DNA of 64,000 nt from Hymenobacter wooponensis (GCF_004745865.1 NZ_SRKZ01000004.1:744001-808000), one strand, 5' to 3'. Shown: positions 7,997 to 17,308, numbered from the stretch's first letter. The notes: generated by a model not told the origin, from the letters alone. Program-made: numbers and translations.

Positions 7997-10900
7997 ATGA
8001 AGAAAACATTACTACGCGTGGGCAGACTAGCCGCCTGTACGGGCTTGCTGTTCAGCGCCCTGACAACTGGTTTCGCCCAGACCAGCAAGGTCACGCCCCA
8101 GAAGTTCAAAGCCTCTTCTGAGCTGCGAGAACTTGTCAACAAATCCGCTACGGCGTCTCGTACTCCTGCCATAGGTGGCCTACAAAAGGCTGACTTACTG
8201 CAGGTCAAAGGCAATTACGTGGTTATTGAAGCCGTTGCCAACGACGCCAACGGGCAGGCATTGCTTCGCCAATTGCAACAGTTAGGGCTAAAGAACGGAG
8301 CTTCGTTCGGGCGAATGGTGTCCGGCCTGTTCCCCATTGGTAAAATTGATGAGTTGGAGACTGTAGGCCAGCTGCGCTATGCCGTCCCCTCTTACCAGCC
8401 CATGCACAACAAGGGCCTTGTGACGTCGCAGGGAGATGTATCGCTGGGCGCAGAGAAGGTCCGCACCAAGTCGGCCGTAACGGGGGTAGGCTCTAAGGTG
8501 GGCGTACTCTCAGACAGCTACGGCTCTATCCCGGGTGGTCCGGCTGCTGGAGTAGCCTCCGGCGACCTGCCCAATGATGTGGAAGTGCTGGAAGATGCCG
8601 GTGCGGGCTACAGCGACGAGGGCCGAGCTATGGCAGAAATTGTGCATGATGTAGCTCCTGGGGCCAAAATTGCCTTTAATACGGCATTTCTAGGCCAGGC
8701 CTCGTTTGCCAATGGCATTTTGCGGCTGGCTGATAAAGGGTGTAACATCATCGTGGATGATGTCTATTACTTTGCCGAGCCCTTTTTCCAAGATGGCATT
8801 ATTGCGCAAGCCGTTGACCAGGTAGTAGATCGGAACATATCCTACTTTAGCGCGGCCGGTAACTCCGCCCGTCGCTCGTATCAGTCAGGATTCCGCAACT
8901 CCGGGCAAGATATTGTTATCGGCGGAGTTAACTACGGCGTCGCGCACGACTTTGGCGGAGGCGACACCCGGCAGACCATCACTATTCCGGCAGGCGGCCA
9001 GCTTCGGCTAGCTCTGCAGTGGGCTGATCCGTTCTACTCCGTCAGCGGAGGCACCGGGGCCCAAACTAACCTAGACGTATTAGTATTCTTCAACGGGGCC
9101 CTAGCCTTCTCATCGAGAGCTAATAACCTGGGCGCTGACCCCTTCGAGTATATCGGGCTAAATGCCTCCTCAATGGGATCTGCTACCATTGAAATAGCCA
9201 TCACGAAAGTAGCTGGCCCCGATCCGGAAATACTGAAGTATATCGAGTTTGGTAACTCTAATATTGTGGAGTTCAATACCACCGGCTCAACGGTAGTAGG
9301 CCACAACAATGCTGCGAAGACCATTTCGGTGGGAGCTTCTCCTTGGTACAACACGCCGCAGTTCAATACCAACATCACACGCCCAGTAGTAGAGACGTTT
9401 TCGTCGCTGGGTGGCACACCGGTATTCATAACCACTTCCGGCGTGAATACGGGCATTGACCCCAGCAAAGTTCGCCGCAATCCGTCGGTAGTTGGCCCCG
9501 ATGGCGGTAACAACACGTTCTTCGGCTCTGATACTTCCCTGGACCCCGACGCCTTCCCCAACTTCTTCGGCACTTCAGCCGCTGCGCCGCACGTAGCGGC
9601 CGTGGCCGCGCTTATGCAGCAGGCCGCGGGCAACACGCTCTCCCCTCAGCAGGTGAAAGATGCGCTGACCAGCACCGCCCAGGACATGGACGACCCCTTC
9701 ACGGTGGGTGTATTTGATACGGGCTATGATTTCCGCACTGGCTACGGCTTTGTGCAAGCGGAGCAGGCCGTGGCAGCCGTGGCCAGCCCTTGCGTGGGCG
9801 ACGTGACCCCACCCAAAATTCTGGCATCTGGCTTTGTAACCAAGCTGGAAAATGGCAAGCGTACCATCTACGCCGAGGACGTGGATTACGGCAGCACCGA
9901 CAACTGCGGTATTGCCTCCATGACCATCAGCCCCAATACCTTCACCTGTGCCAACGTTGGCCCCAACAAAGTAACCCTTACCGTCACTGACAAGGCCGGT
10001 AACTCGGTTTCTGAGACCGTGACGGTTGAAGTGTTGGCCGACAATACCTGCTCGCCATCCGTGCAGGTACTGTACCAGAACGGTGATCTGGGCCAACCTA
10101 CCAACAGCGTGATTCGTCCTAATCTGCAGGTTGTGAACACCGGTACGTCCGCCATTTCTTATCAGGAGCTGACATTGCGCTATTGGCTGACGCCCGAGAA
10201 CTACTCACAGCTGACCACGAATGTGAACTGGGCTAAGCTTGGTACCCAGTTGGTGAGCATGCGCTATGTGGCGCAGCCCATGCCGCGCGAAGGTGCGTTC
10301 GGCTACGTAGAATACTCCTTCCTGCCTGGCGCGGGTAGCTTGCCCGCGGGCGGCTCTTCTGGTCCCATCCTCAGCAACATCAACGACCAGCAGTGGAAGA
10401 ACTTTGACGAGACCAACGACTATTCGTATACTGCTAACAGCGACTATGTGCCCACTACGCGCATCACGGCGTACCGCAATGGCGTGCTCATCGGTGGCGT
10501 AGAGCCGGCCGCAGTAGCCGCAACTACGCGCCTGGTGGCCTACTCCGAGAACCGGGGTGCCACCGTAACGCCCGCGGGCAGCGTGTTGCTGCAGCTCGGC
10601 AACCTGGGCAACTCGCCCGTGCCTTACGAAGACGTAACCGTCCGTTACTGGGTGCAGCCCAACCAGGTTTCTCAGCGCGAGTACTCCGTGTCTTATGCCA
10701 CAATTGGCAGCGAGAAGGTGCTGCTCACGCGCGGCCAGCAGGGTCAGCAGGCCTACGTGCAGCTTGGTTTCTCGCCAAGCCTCGGTCTGTTCCAGCCCAG
10801 CACCAACACGGGAGCCGTGCAGCTTTCCTTCTACCAGGTATACGGAGTGGCCTACGACCAGAGCGGGGATTACTCGTATCGTCAGGCCGGCCCGCTGGCC

Positions 10901-11290
10901 GAGCAGCCTCGGGTAACGGTGTACGTAAAGGGTCAATTGGTATATGGCACCGAGCCCGGTAACAGCACCGCTCAGCGCCTGGCCAGCAACACCAGCAGCA
11001 CAAACTCAGCAGCGGCTAGCATGGCAGCCATTGGTCAAGTAGAGGCCTACCCCAACCCCTTCACGAGCACCGCGAAAGTTCGCTTCTTGGCTTCGCAAAC
11101 CGGCCCCGTGCAGGTACGCGTGTACAACAGCCTAGGGCAAGTAGTGGCCACCCTCTACGAGGGAACTGCCACGGCCGGCCAAGTAGTAGAGCAGACGCTC
11201 AACGGTGCCAACCTGCCCGCGGGTCTGTACACGTGTCGTCTGATTAGCCAAGGCAAGAGCATAACGCAACACCTTGTGCTAACCAAATAA
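7997..11290 (+). CDS. Secreted S8/S53-like serine protease with two CBM3-like modules and T9SS sorting domain
   Basis: A 1097-residue protein. Order: signal peptide (1-28, MKKTLLRVGRLAAC...GFAQ); propeptide-like region; protease domain about 165-590; HYR/Ig-like domain about 600-685; two CBM3-like domains about 688-838 and 845-988; type A T9SS sorting domain about 1014-1097 (AYPNPFTST...). Catalytic Asp173 is in VGVLSDSYGS and nucleophile Ser527 in FFGTSAAAPH. At the usual His position is Glu208 in YSDEGRAMAEIVHD, as in sedolisin-like (S53-like) enzymes. The oxyanion Asn of SAAGNSA is kept as in subtilisins. The first CBM3-like module has QQWKNFDETNDYSY and ends near VEP. ATG 7997 starts a clean signal peptide, so 7961 is rejected. 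Likely a surface or secreted protease that holds on to polysaccharide. Confidence 0.85.
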   Translation: MKKTLLRVGRLAACTGLLFSALTTGFAQTSKVTPQKFKASSELRELVNKSATASRTPAIGGLQKADLLQVKGNYVVIEAVANDANGQALLRQLQQLGLKNGASFGRMVSGLFPIGKIDELETVGQLRYAVPSYQPMHNKGLVTSQGDVSLGAEKVRTKSAVTGVGSKVGVLSDSYGSIPGGPAAGVASGDLPNDVEVLEDAGAGYSDEGRAMAEIVHDVAPGAKIAFNTAFLGQASFANGILRLADKGCNIIVDDVYYFAEPFFQDGIIAQAVDQVVDRNISYFSAAGNSARRSYQSGFRNSGQDIVIGGVNYGVAHDFGGGDTRQTITIPAGGQLRLALQWADPFYSVSGGTGAQTNLDVLVFFNGALAFSSRANNLGADPFEYIGLNASSMGSATIEIAITKVAGPDPEILKYIEFGNSNIVEFNTTGSTVVGHNNAAKTISVGASPWYNTPQFNTNITRPVVETFSSLGGTPVFITTSGVNTGIDPSKVRRNPSVVGPDGGNNTFFGSDTSLDPDAFPNFFGTSAAAPHVAAVAALMQQAAGNTLSPQQVKDALTSTAQDMDDPFTVGVFDTGYDFRTGYGFVQAEQAVAAVASPCVGDVTPPKILASGFVTKLENGKRTIYAEDVDYGSTDNCGIASMTISPNTFTCANVGPNKVTLTVTDKAGNSVSETVTVEVLADNTCSPSVQVLYQNGDLGQPTNSVIRPNLQVVNTGTSAISYQELTLRYWLTPENYSQLTTNVNWAKLGTQLVSMRYVAQPMPREGAFGYVEYSFLPGAGSLPAGGSSGPILSNINDQQWKNFDETNDYSYTANSDYVPTTRITAYRNGVLIGGVEPAAVAATTRLVAYSENRGATVTPAGSVLLQLGNLGNSPVPYEDVTVRYWVQPNQVSQREYSVSYATIGSEKVLLTRGQQGQQAYVQLGFSPSLGLFQPSTNTGAVQLSFYQVYGVAYDQSGDYSYRQAGPLAEQPRVTVYVKGQLVYGTEPGNSTAQRLASNTSSTNSAAASMAAIGQVEAYPNPFTSTAKVRFLASQTGPVQVRVYNSLGQVVATLYEGTATAGQVVEQTLNGANLPAGLYTCRLISQGKSITQHLVLTK

Positions 11291-11310
11291 GCGCTGTAGA
11301 GTAGCGCATC

Positions 11311-11343
11311 AAAAAGGCCCCAGGAAATCCTGGGGCCTTTTTA
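11311..11343 (+). terminator. Strong rho-independent terminator of the protease gene
   Basis: The stem AAAAAGGCCCCAGG pairs with CCTGGGGCCTTTTT around the loop AAAT, with T and A tracts on both sides. It could act in both directions. It starts 20 bases after the protease stop codon. Confidence 0.9.
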
Positions 11344-11434
11344 ATTTTAGGGTGTGGCCTACTACTCGCATTAGAGTGGCCTAGCACCGCAAATCTTACT
11401 CGGGCCAGAGCCCTTGATGCCAGACAATTTTACT

Positions 11435-11974
11435 TTACTGCTGCGCCGGCACCGGATAAGAGGCAAATAGCTCTGCCGTGGCTTTATCAATGCGTTTAGC
11501 CCGCTTGTCGGAGTTGGGGGAGATGATGCTGGTGAGTGTGCCTTCCCATACCCGCTCGTTGCGGGCGGCATCCACTAGCTCAATGGAGGCGGTGCCCTCT
11601 GAGTAGCGGTTCACTACTACTTGCTCACTCTGCCAGTGATAGTTGCGCTGCCCAATGTAGCGGGGAGCATCCCGGATGTTGGTTTCGCGGGTTTGCACCT
11701 TGTCTTGAGTGACTACCCCAATATTTACCCACAGATCGGGAGTGTTCGACTGGCGGTAGCCGCGGCGTTCCAGCTCCTGGGTTACGGCCTGCTTTATCTC
11801 CGGCACGCCTGTGATGTAGGTGGGCGCGGTGCCTTCCGTGCGGGCTTTCACGTCCATGAAGTTATAGGTTTTGTAGGTGGAGAAGTTGACGCCGGGCGTG
11901 AGCTGAGCGCGCGGTGCTTGTTCCGCCGCGCAACCGGCCAGCGCTAAGGCCAGCCATAGCAGGTGAGCTTTCAT
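11435..11974 (-). CDS. DUF4136-family lipoprotein
   Basis: From ATG 11974 the product is 179 residues with a lipoprotein signal (MKAHLLWLALALAGCAAEQ, Cys15). The body matches DUF4136: it opens with VNFSTYKTYNFMDVK, then has IKQAVTQELERRGYRQ and PDLWVNIGVV, and ends with the tract SIELVDAARNERVWEGTL. Members are periplasmic or outer-membrane lipoproteins of unknown role, with a fold related to other small lipoproteins of the envelope. The longer frame to 12049 places extra residues before the signal peptide and was rejected. Confidence 0.8.
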   Translation of the reverse strand: MKAHLLWLALALAGCAAEQAPRAQLTPGVNFSTYKTYNFMDVKARTEGTAPTYITGVPEIKQAVTQELERRGYRQSNTPDLWVNIGVVTQDKVQTRETNIRDAPRYIGQRNYHWQSEQVVVNRYSEGTASIELVDAARNERVWEGTLTSIISPNSDKRAKRIDKATAELFASYPVPAQQ

Positions 11975-12268
11975 CGGATAAAGTACTTGAGTGGAAACTA
12001 GGCGCTTGCCTTTACAATACGCCCTGCTTCTTACGCAGTTTGGGGGCAATAGGTCAATGCCTGTAGCCTCCTGCTGAAGCGGCTACGGCTAGCGTTCTGC
12101 TCTGATTGTTCTAGACCAGTTGCACCATCAAATCAACCACAAAACGCCGACTTAATTGGCGGCTGATGCCGTATAAGAGGCTTTTTGCGGTCTGTCGTCA
12201 GTCAGACTGCTTCACGCACTCTACCAACCAACTTCCGAGACTGTTCATTACACTTCCGGTCTTACGCT

Positions 12269-13306
12269 ATGAACAAAACGAAAGCTGCCTTGCTGGCATT
12301 AGCGCCCGTGGCAGGCGCGGGCCTGCTTACCTGGGTATATCGTAGTACGCCCTACAGCATTGGCCCCGATGGTTGCGCCACGGTGAATACAGCTGGCAAA
12401 ATCAGGCTCGGCATCTTGCGGCGGTTACTGGCTAGTTTCGGCGGCGTACGGAGCAAGCGCCTGGGTTTCCCTAAAGTACCCATGCAGACCATTGAGCACC
12501 GCACCATCCCGACGAACTACGGGGAGGTACCCGTTACAGTTTACTGGCCTAGCACTACGTCGAAGAAGCCCTTGCCAGTGTACGTGAACCTGCACGGCGG
12601 GGGGTTTGTGCTGGGCTACCCCATGCAGGATGATTTGCTATGTCGCTTCTTGGCCCATCACACGCCCTGCGTGGTCATTAACGTTGATTATGTGCTGGCG
12701 CCCGAGCAGCCCTTCCCTACACCAGTGCTGCAGTGTTATGAGGTGGTGCGCTGGGTAGCCGCGCATGCCGAGAGCCTCGGCCTCGATGCCCGTCATCTGG
12801 CCGTGGGCGGCCACAGTGCCGGCGGCAACTACTCGGCGGCCGTAGCCCTGCTGGCCCGCGAGCGGCAGGAGTTTCGGTTAGCACTGCAACTGCTGGACTA
12901 CCCCTCGCTCAACCTGGCTGAGCGCGAAAGTCAGAAGCACATTCTGCCCCGCCGCAAGCAGGTGCTCACGCCGGAACTGGGTGCTTTCTTTAAGCATGCT
13001 TACCTCCCCTGCCCCGCCGACCGTAGCAACCCGCTGGCGTCTCCGCTCCTGGCCGAAGATGTGACTGGCCTAGCGCCGGCCCTCATCATCACGGCGGAGT
13101 ATGATTTCCTGCGCGATGATGGGCGAGACTACGCCCAGAAGCTCCGCCAGCAAGGCGTGCCGGTTATTTATCGGGAGTTCAAAGGCGTAGATCATGCCTT
13201 CACCCACTTCGGCCCGAAAGAGCCTGCCCAAGAGGCTTGGAACCTAATGCTCCGGACGCTGCAGCAAGCTTTTGCAGGTAAGATTGTGGGGCAGGACCTG
13301 GCCTAG
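12269..13306 (+). CDS. Alpha/beta hydrolase of the hormone-sensitive-lipase family
   Basis: A 345-residue esterase or lipase. The oxyanion motif is His109-Gly-Gly-Gly (NLHGGGFVLG), the nucleophile Ser183 is in GGHSAGGNYS, with Asp279 in AEYDFLRDDG and His309 in GVDHAFTHF, so the HSL-family triad is complete. The N-terminus has a hydrophobic stretch (residues 6-22) that may anchor the protein in the membrane or act as an uncleaved signal. The family hydrolyses short- to medium-chain acyl esters; the true substrate is unknown. ATG 12269 is preferred to an upstream in-frame start at 12185. A palindromic repeat follows the gene. Confidence 0.85.
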   Translation: MNKTKAALLALAPVAGAGLLTWVYRSTPYSIGPDGCATVNTAGKIRLGILRRLLASFGGVRSKRLGFPKVPMQTIEHRTIPTNYGEVPVTVYWPSTTSKKPLPVYVNLHGGGFVLGYPMQDDLLCRFLAHHTPCVVINVDYVLAPEQPFPTPVLQCYEVVRWVAAHAESLGLDARHLAVGGHSAGGNYSAAVALLARERQEFRLALQLLDYPSLNLAERESQKHILPRRKQVLTPELGAFFKHAYLPCPADRSNPLASPLLAEDVTGLAPALIITAEYDFLRDDGRDYAQKLRQQGVPVIYREFKGVDHAFTHFGPKEPAQEAWNLMLRTLQQAFAGKIVGQDLA

Positions 13307-13320
13307 AAAGCATCAAACCT

Positions 13321-13396
13321 GTCATCCCGCCCGCAGCAAGGAATCTGAGCCAACCCGTAGAGGGTAACCCAGATTCCTTGCTGCAGGCGGGATGAT
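13321..13396. repeat. Palindromic repeat between convergent genes (different core)
   Basis: GTCATCCCGCC...GCAGCAAGGAATCT is mirrored by AGATTCCTTGCTGC...GGCGGGATGAT, giving an almost perfect 26-base inverted repeat with a loop of about 25 bases. The outer GTCATCC matches the larger dispersed repeats, but the inner sequence differs and it lacks the CTAGGCC core. It may act as a bidirectional terminator. Confidence 0.75.
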
Positions 13397-13455
13397 AGAT
13401 TAGTGGCCTAGAGCCGGTGCCACCATGCTCAAGCGTGTGTGCTGTTTCCTAGTTA

Positions 13456-14436
13456 TTAGGAAAAACCCAGCACGGGGTGCGGCTGATACAGCTCCTCTAG
13501 CCGTTTGATTTCCTCACTGGAGAGCTTCACCGACAGCGAAGCGACGGCGTCTTCGAGGTGGCCGGGCTTACTAGCTCCCACAATGGGCGCCGTAATAACA
13601 GGCTTCGATAGCATCCAGGCCAGGGCAATCTGAGCATTAGGAACGCCGTGGGCCTCGGCAATTTCCGTTACACGGTCGGCCACGGCAAAGTCATCATCGC
13701 GGCCGTAGAGGCTCTTGCCGAAGGCGTCGGTGCGGGCGCGCTCGGTTTCGTTGCGCTCCTTGCTGCGCTTGCCCGTGAGCAGCCCCCGCGCCAGCGGTGA
13801 CCACGGAATCACGCCAATCTTTTGGTCTTGGCACAGCGGCAGCATTTCACGCTCTTCCTCCCGGTACACCAGGTTGTAGTGCGGCTGCATGCTCACGAAG
13901 CGCGTCCAGTTGTGCTTATCAGCTAGGTAGAGAGCCTGCGCAAACTGCCAGGCATACATGCTGCTGGCCCCAATGTAGCGCGCCTTGCCGGCCTTCACCA
14001 CATCGTGCAACGCCTCCAGGGTCTCTTCAATTGGCGTGTCGTAGTCCCAACGGTGGATCTGGTAGAGGTCCACGTAATCAGTACCAAGGCGCTTGAGGCT
14101 AGCATCAATGGCACTCATAATGTGCTTGCGCGAGAGGCCTTTATCGTTCGGCCCCGGGCCCATGGGGTTATACACCTTGGTGGCTAGTACAATCTCGTCG
14201 CGCTTCGCAAAGTCGCGCAGGGCACGGCCTACCACCTCCTCACTGACGCCATTAGAATACACATCGGCCGTATCGAAGAAGTTGATGCCTAGTTCTAAAG
14301 CCTTTTGAATGAAGGGGCGGCTCTGCTCCTCGTTTAGGGCCCAGGGCCAGCGGTCGGTGGGCGTGCCGTAGGTCATGGTGCCCAGGCATATTTTAGAAAC
14401 CTTGAGGCCAGTGGCCCCCAAGCGGATGAAGTCCAT
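13456..14436 (-). CDS. Aldo/keto reductase
   Basis: A 326-residue NADPH-dependent reductase (MDFIRLGATGLKVSKICLG start). Catalytic tetrad residues are visible: Asp and Tyr in FFDTADVYSNG, Lys in LATKVY and His in YQIHRWD. The cofactor-phosphate loop is APIVGASKPGHL near the C-terminus. Family members of this length (AKR11/12-like, YajO type) reduce small aldehydes and ketones. The open frame extends upstream to 14475, but the family start falls at ATG 14436. It is not a paralogue next to the partial reductase at the left edge. The stop is followed by the inverted repeat at 13321. Confidence 0.88.
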   Translation of the reverse strand: MDFIRLGATGLKVSKICLGTMTYGTPTDRWPWALNEEQSRPFIQKALELGINFFDTADVYSNGVSEEVVGRALRDFAKRDEIVLATKVYNPMGPGPNDKGLSRKHIMSAIDASLKRLGTDYVDLYQIHRWDYDTPIEETLEALHDVVKAGKARYIGASSMYAWQFAQALYLADKHNWTRFVSMQPHYNLVYREEEREMLPLCQDQKIGVIPWSPLARGLLTGKRSKERNETERARTDAFGKSLYGRDDDFAVADRVTEIAEAHGVPNAQIALAWMLSKPVITAPIVGASKPGHLEDAVASLSVKLSSEEIKRLEELYQPHPVLGFS

Positions 14437-14694
14437 GCGGGTTTGATTAGAATTAGTGAAGCCTGCAGCATGCAACGGCTGATAGTAAATAGCTTGTTAT
14501 ACGCCACGGAAACCAGTAGGCTCACCTGATTTCGGCCTATTGTCGTCTAACTTTTTGTGCTTTAGCGGCGCGCCTTACGGGCAGAGCTGGGCCAGCTGAA
14601 CGCCTTTCTTTGCATCGTTTCTCACTTTTTAGTGCTTGCAGGAAGAGCAGGGCCTACTTTTACACTTCTGTACTTCCTCTCGTACCTACCATCT

Positions 14695-15144
14695 ATGAAC
14701 CTCTCCTGGACCACCAAGCCATTCGATGCCCTCACGCTTACCGAGCTCTACGCCCTGCTGCAGCTGCGCTCCGAAGTATTTGTGGTGGAGCAAACCTGTG
14801 CTTTCCAGGACATTGATGGGCAGGACCAAGCGGCGTATCACCTGCTAGGCCACTCCGAGGCCGGTGAGCTAGTGGCCTACACGCGCTTGTTTGCAGCCGG
14901 TATTAGCTACCCCGAGGCCAGTATTGGGCGCGTGGTGGTGAGCCCCAAAGCCCGGCGCTATGGCCTGGGCCGCGAGTTACTGCGGCAGTCTATTGCGGTA
15001 GTGGAAATGCTATTTGGGGCGCAACCAATTCAGATTGGCGCCCAACTGTACCTAAAAGAATTTTACGAGGGCTTTGGCTTTCACCAGCACGGGGAAGGCT
15101 ACCTCGAAGATGGCATTCCCCACATCCACATGATTCGGGAGTAG
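14695..15144 (+). CDS. elaA: ElaA-type GNAT acetyltransferase
   Basis: A 149-residue GNAT protein very close in pattern to E. coli ElaA. It shares TELYALLQLRSEVFVVEQ, the motif QDIDGQDQ, the acetyl-CoA pyrophosphate loop RRYGLGRELL, GAQLYLKEFYEGFGF and the ending EDGIPHIHM. ElaA family proteins are putative N-acyltransferases of unknown substrate. ATG 14695 aligns with the usual family start; the longer frame to 14632 adds unrelated residues. The gene is monocistronic by spacing. An upstream TTCTTTG (about 14603) partly resembles a -7 box. Confidence 0.9.
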   Translation: MNLSWTTKPFDALTLTELYALLQLRSEVFVVEQTCAFQDIDGQDQAAYHLLGHSEAGELVAYTRLFAAGISYPEASIGRVVVSPKARRYGLGRELLRQSIAVVEMLFGAQPIQIGAQLYLKEFYEGFGFHQHGEGYLEDGIPHIHMIRE

Positions 15145-15390
15145 CATTCATTCCCCCTCTGTTTTACTGCTCACCCAGGGAAACAAGTTATTCAGATAGC
15201 AGAACTGCAAGCTCGACTATAAGAAGCAAAAAGCTGGTGCTTTTTAGTGAATTTTGTCGACTTAGCCTTTGCGTATTGCGTTAGTTCTGGCAGCAACTGT
15301 GGCTTATAGTTAAGCTTCTGTTGACTGCTTTTTTCTATTTACCGAGCAACACCGCCCCCCTACACCTCACCTTTCCGCCTTTTCAATTAT

Positions 15391-16695
15391 ATGCCTACGT
15401 CTGCTTTCCCAGTTGACTATCAACATCTATTTCATTCGTTACCCGAGAACTTCCTGCTAATTGCTCCTAACCCCGAGGCAACCATCATCGACAACACCGA
15501 AAGCCACGTGGCCGTGTCGTTGAAAAGCCGGGAAGAAGTTATAGGCAAGCCTTTTTTTGAGGCCTTCCCTTCCACTGATGAGCAGTCGGCGGCCGTTATT
15601 CGGGAATCTCATGAGCACGTACGTCGGTACCTCGAACCACACACCATGCCTCTGATTCGGTATGACTTGGAGCGGCCCACTGAGCAGGGAGGTGGCCTAG
15701 AGGAGCTTTACTGGGAAGCTACTCACTATCCAATTTTTAATGCGCAAGGCGAGTTAGAGTTCATTCTGCAGCGCACCCGAAACGTGACGGAGCAGTACCG
15801 GGCCAAGCTGCTAGCCGAGCAAGCGCAACAGGAATTAGCTGAAAGCCAGGAGCGTATGCGCTTCGCACTGGAATCGGTGCCCATTCTGGTGTGGACGGCC
15901 AACCCCAGCGGCGAGCGGGACTACTTTAATACCCGTTGGCTGCAGTTCACCGGCCGCACGCTGGAGGAGCAGCTAGCAGGCAACTGGATTGAGGCCCTGC
16001 ACCCCGACGATCGGGCCCGGGTAGAGCAGAGCTGGCGGCAGTCGGTGACTACGGGGCAGCCTTACCAGGTGGAGTATCGCCTGCGCCGCGCCGATGGCCA
16101 GTACCGCTGGGTGCTGATGCACGGCCTGCCCCGCCTAAATGCCGATGGCCAAATTTCTATGTGGGTTGGTGGTGGCACCGACATTCACGACCAGAAACAG
16201 CTGGTTCAGGAGCTGCTGGAAACCAACGAGCAGCAGGCCGCGCTGTCTGACCAGGCCTACCAGGCCTTGCAAATGGCCGAGCAGCAGCGCACCACCTTCT
16301 ACAACTTATTCATGCAAACGCCCGCGCTGATCTGCATTTTGCGGGGAACAGAACACAAGTTTGAGTTTGTAAACCCAGAGTATCAGAAGCTGTTTCCGCA
16401 CCGCCAGCTGACGGGCAAAACGGTGGCCGAAGCGCTGCCAGAAGTAGTAGAACAAGGGTTCATTACTATACTGGATAACGTGTATAACACGGGCGAAACG
16501 TTTATTGGTAAGGAGCATGAGATTATGCTCGACCGGGATGGCAGCGGAGAGCTGCAACGCAGCTTCCTCAACTTCACCTATCAACTCTTTACAGAAGGTG
16601 ACCAGAAAGCTGGCATCACAGTGTTTGCCTTTGATGTTACTGACCTAGTGCTGGCTCGCCAAGCCCTAGAAAACCCTAGCGCTGATGTACAATAA
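15391..16695 (+). CDS. PAS-domain sensory protein lacking an output domain
   Basis: A 434-residue soluble protein with three PAS/PAC units: about 10-145, about 155-275 (ALESVPILVWTANPSGERDYFN, then GQYRWVLMHGLPRLNADG) and about 298-425 (FYNLFMQTPALICILRG, EHKFEFVNPEYQKLF). A short coiled-coil-like linker lies between the second and third units. There is no histidine kinase, GGDEF or other effector domain; the protein stops after the last PAS. It presumably signals through a partner protein. The next gene, 42 bases downstream on the same strand, encodes a CZB-like protein and is a candidate partner. The first residues place the start at ATG 15391. Confidence 0.8.
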   Translation: MPTSAFPVDYQHLFHSLPENFLLIAPNPEATIIDNTESHVAVSLKSREEVIGKPFFEAFPSTDEQSAAVIRESHEHVRRYLEPHTMPLIRYDLERPTEQGGGLEELYWEATHYPIFNAQGELEFILQRTRNVTEQYRAKLLAEQAQQELAESQERMRFALESVPILVWTANPSGERDYFNTRWLQFTGRTLEEQLAGNWIEALHPDDRARVEQSWRQSVTTGQPYQVEYRLRRADGQYRWVLMHGLPRLNADGQISMWVGGGTDIHDQKQLVQELLETNEQQAALSDQAYQALQMAEQQRTTFYNLFMQTPALICILRGTEHKFEFVNPEYQKLFPHRQLTGKTVAEALPEVVEQGFITILDNVYNTGETFIGKEHEIMLDRDGSGELQRSFLNFTYQLFTEGDQKAGITVFAFDVTDLVLARQALENPSADVQ

Positions 16696-16737
16696 GGATG
16701 TTTCCCACTCTGCTTTCGGGCTACTATCCTGCCGCGC

Positions 16738-17100
16738 ATGGAGATAACTAATCTGGATTTTCAACAGGCTCGTATCAAGCTGGTGCTGTTCAAGTCCCGG
16801 CTTCGCTCGGTTCTGTACGGCGTGCGGGAGCCTGATGAAACGCTGTTTTCGCTACGGCAGAATCCGCTCGGCGAATGGCTGTACTCTATTGTAAAACCTC
16901 GTTACGGCGGTATTCCTGCTGTTTTTTACCTGGAAAGTGAGCTTTCCAAAATGTTGGACACCGCCCGCTCGTTGGTGCAACAGCACCAGAATGGCAAGCT
17001 AGAGGAGGCTCGGCTAGGCCTAGAACGAATTGACGCTCACGCAGCACAAATTGAATCCTTGCTTACTCAGGTAGAGCAATCGGCCTTGCTTCAATCTTAG
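16738..17100 (+). CDS. Small protein resembling a chemoreceptor zinc-binding (CZB) domain without its ligands
   Basis: A 120-residue all-helical protein. The order of motifs follows the CZB fold: an N-terminal helix ending FKSRLRSVLYG, then NPLGEWLYS where CZB domains have C-x-LGKWLY, then LESELSKMLDTARSLVQ where they have L-x3-H-x2-H, then a last helix with GKLEEARLGLERI. The Cys and His positions that bind zinc appear to be replaced (Asn, Leu). If the assignment holds, it is a zinc-free relative acting as a helical signalling module with the upstream PAS protein. The family call is my inference. The coding status is strong. Confidence 0.6.
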   Translation: MEITNLDFQQARIKLVLFKSRLRSVLYGVREPDETLFSLRQNPLGEWLYSIVKPRYGGIPAVFYLESELSKMLDTARSLVQQHQNGKLEEARLGLERIDAHAAQIESLLTQVEQSALLQS

Positions 17101-17187
17101 CTTCTCGTAGAAGTATGCGGAAGCGCAAGCCACGATTTCCCCGCTAAGACGTGGATACTCACTGCCCAACTTCCGCTTGTTAGTAGC

Positions 17188-17240
17188 AAGCTCCCACTCA
17201 GTTAAACAGATCACTATCTGGATGCTGGGTGGGAGCTTCT
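17188..17240 (+). terminator. Hairpin terminator after the PAS/CZB-like pair
   Basis: AAGCTCCCACTCAG pairs with CTGGGTGGGAGCTT, allowing one slipped base, with a loop of about 24 bases and then TCTCGTTTCT. A second small hairpin (CAGCCCA/TGGGCTG plus TTT, 17268-17293) lies just ahead of the next gene. Both hairpins fall inside the open frame upstream of 17309, which argues against a start at 17177 for the peptidase. Confidence 0.55.
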
Positions 17241-17308
17241 CGTTTCTACTGGCGTCGGAGAAGACAGCAGCCCATTACTCTAGTGGGCTGTTTGCGTATT
17301 TTGGGGCG

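Noticed and set aside
17177..17308. Longer N-terminal extension for the M28 peptidase
   Set aside because: It contains two hairpins including a likely terminator, and the signal peptide begins exactly at ATG 17309.
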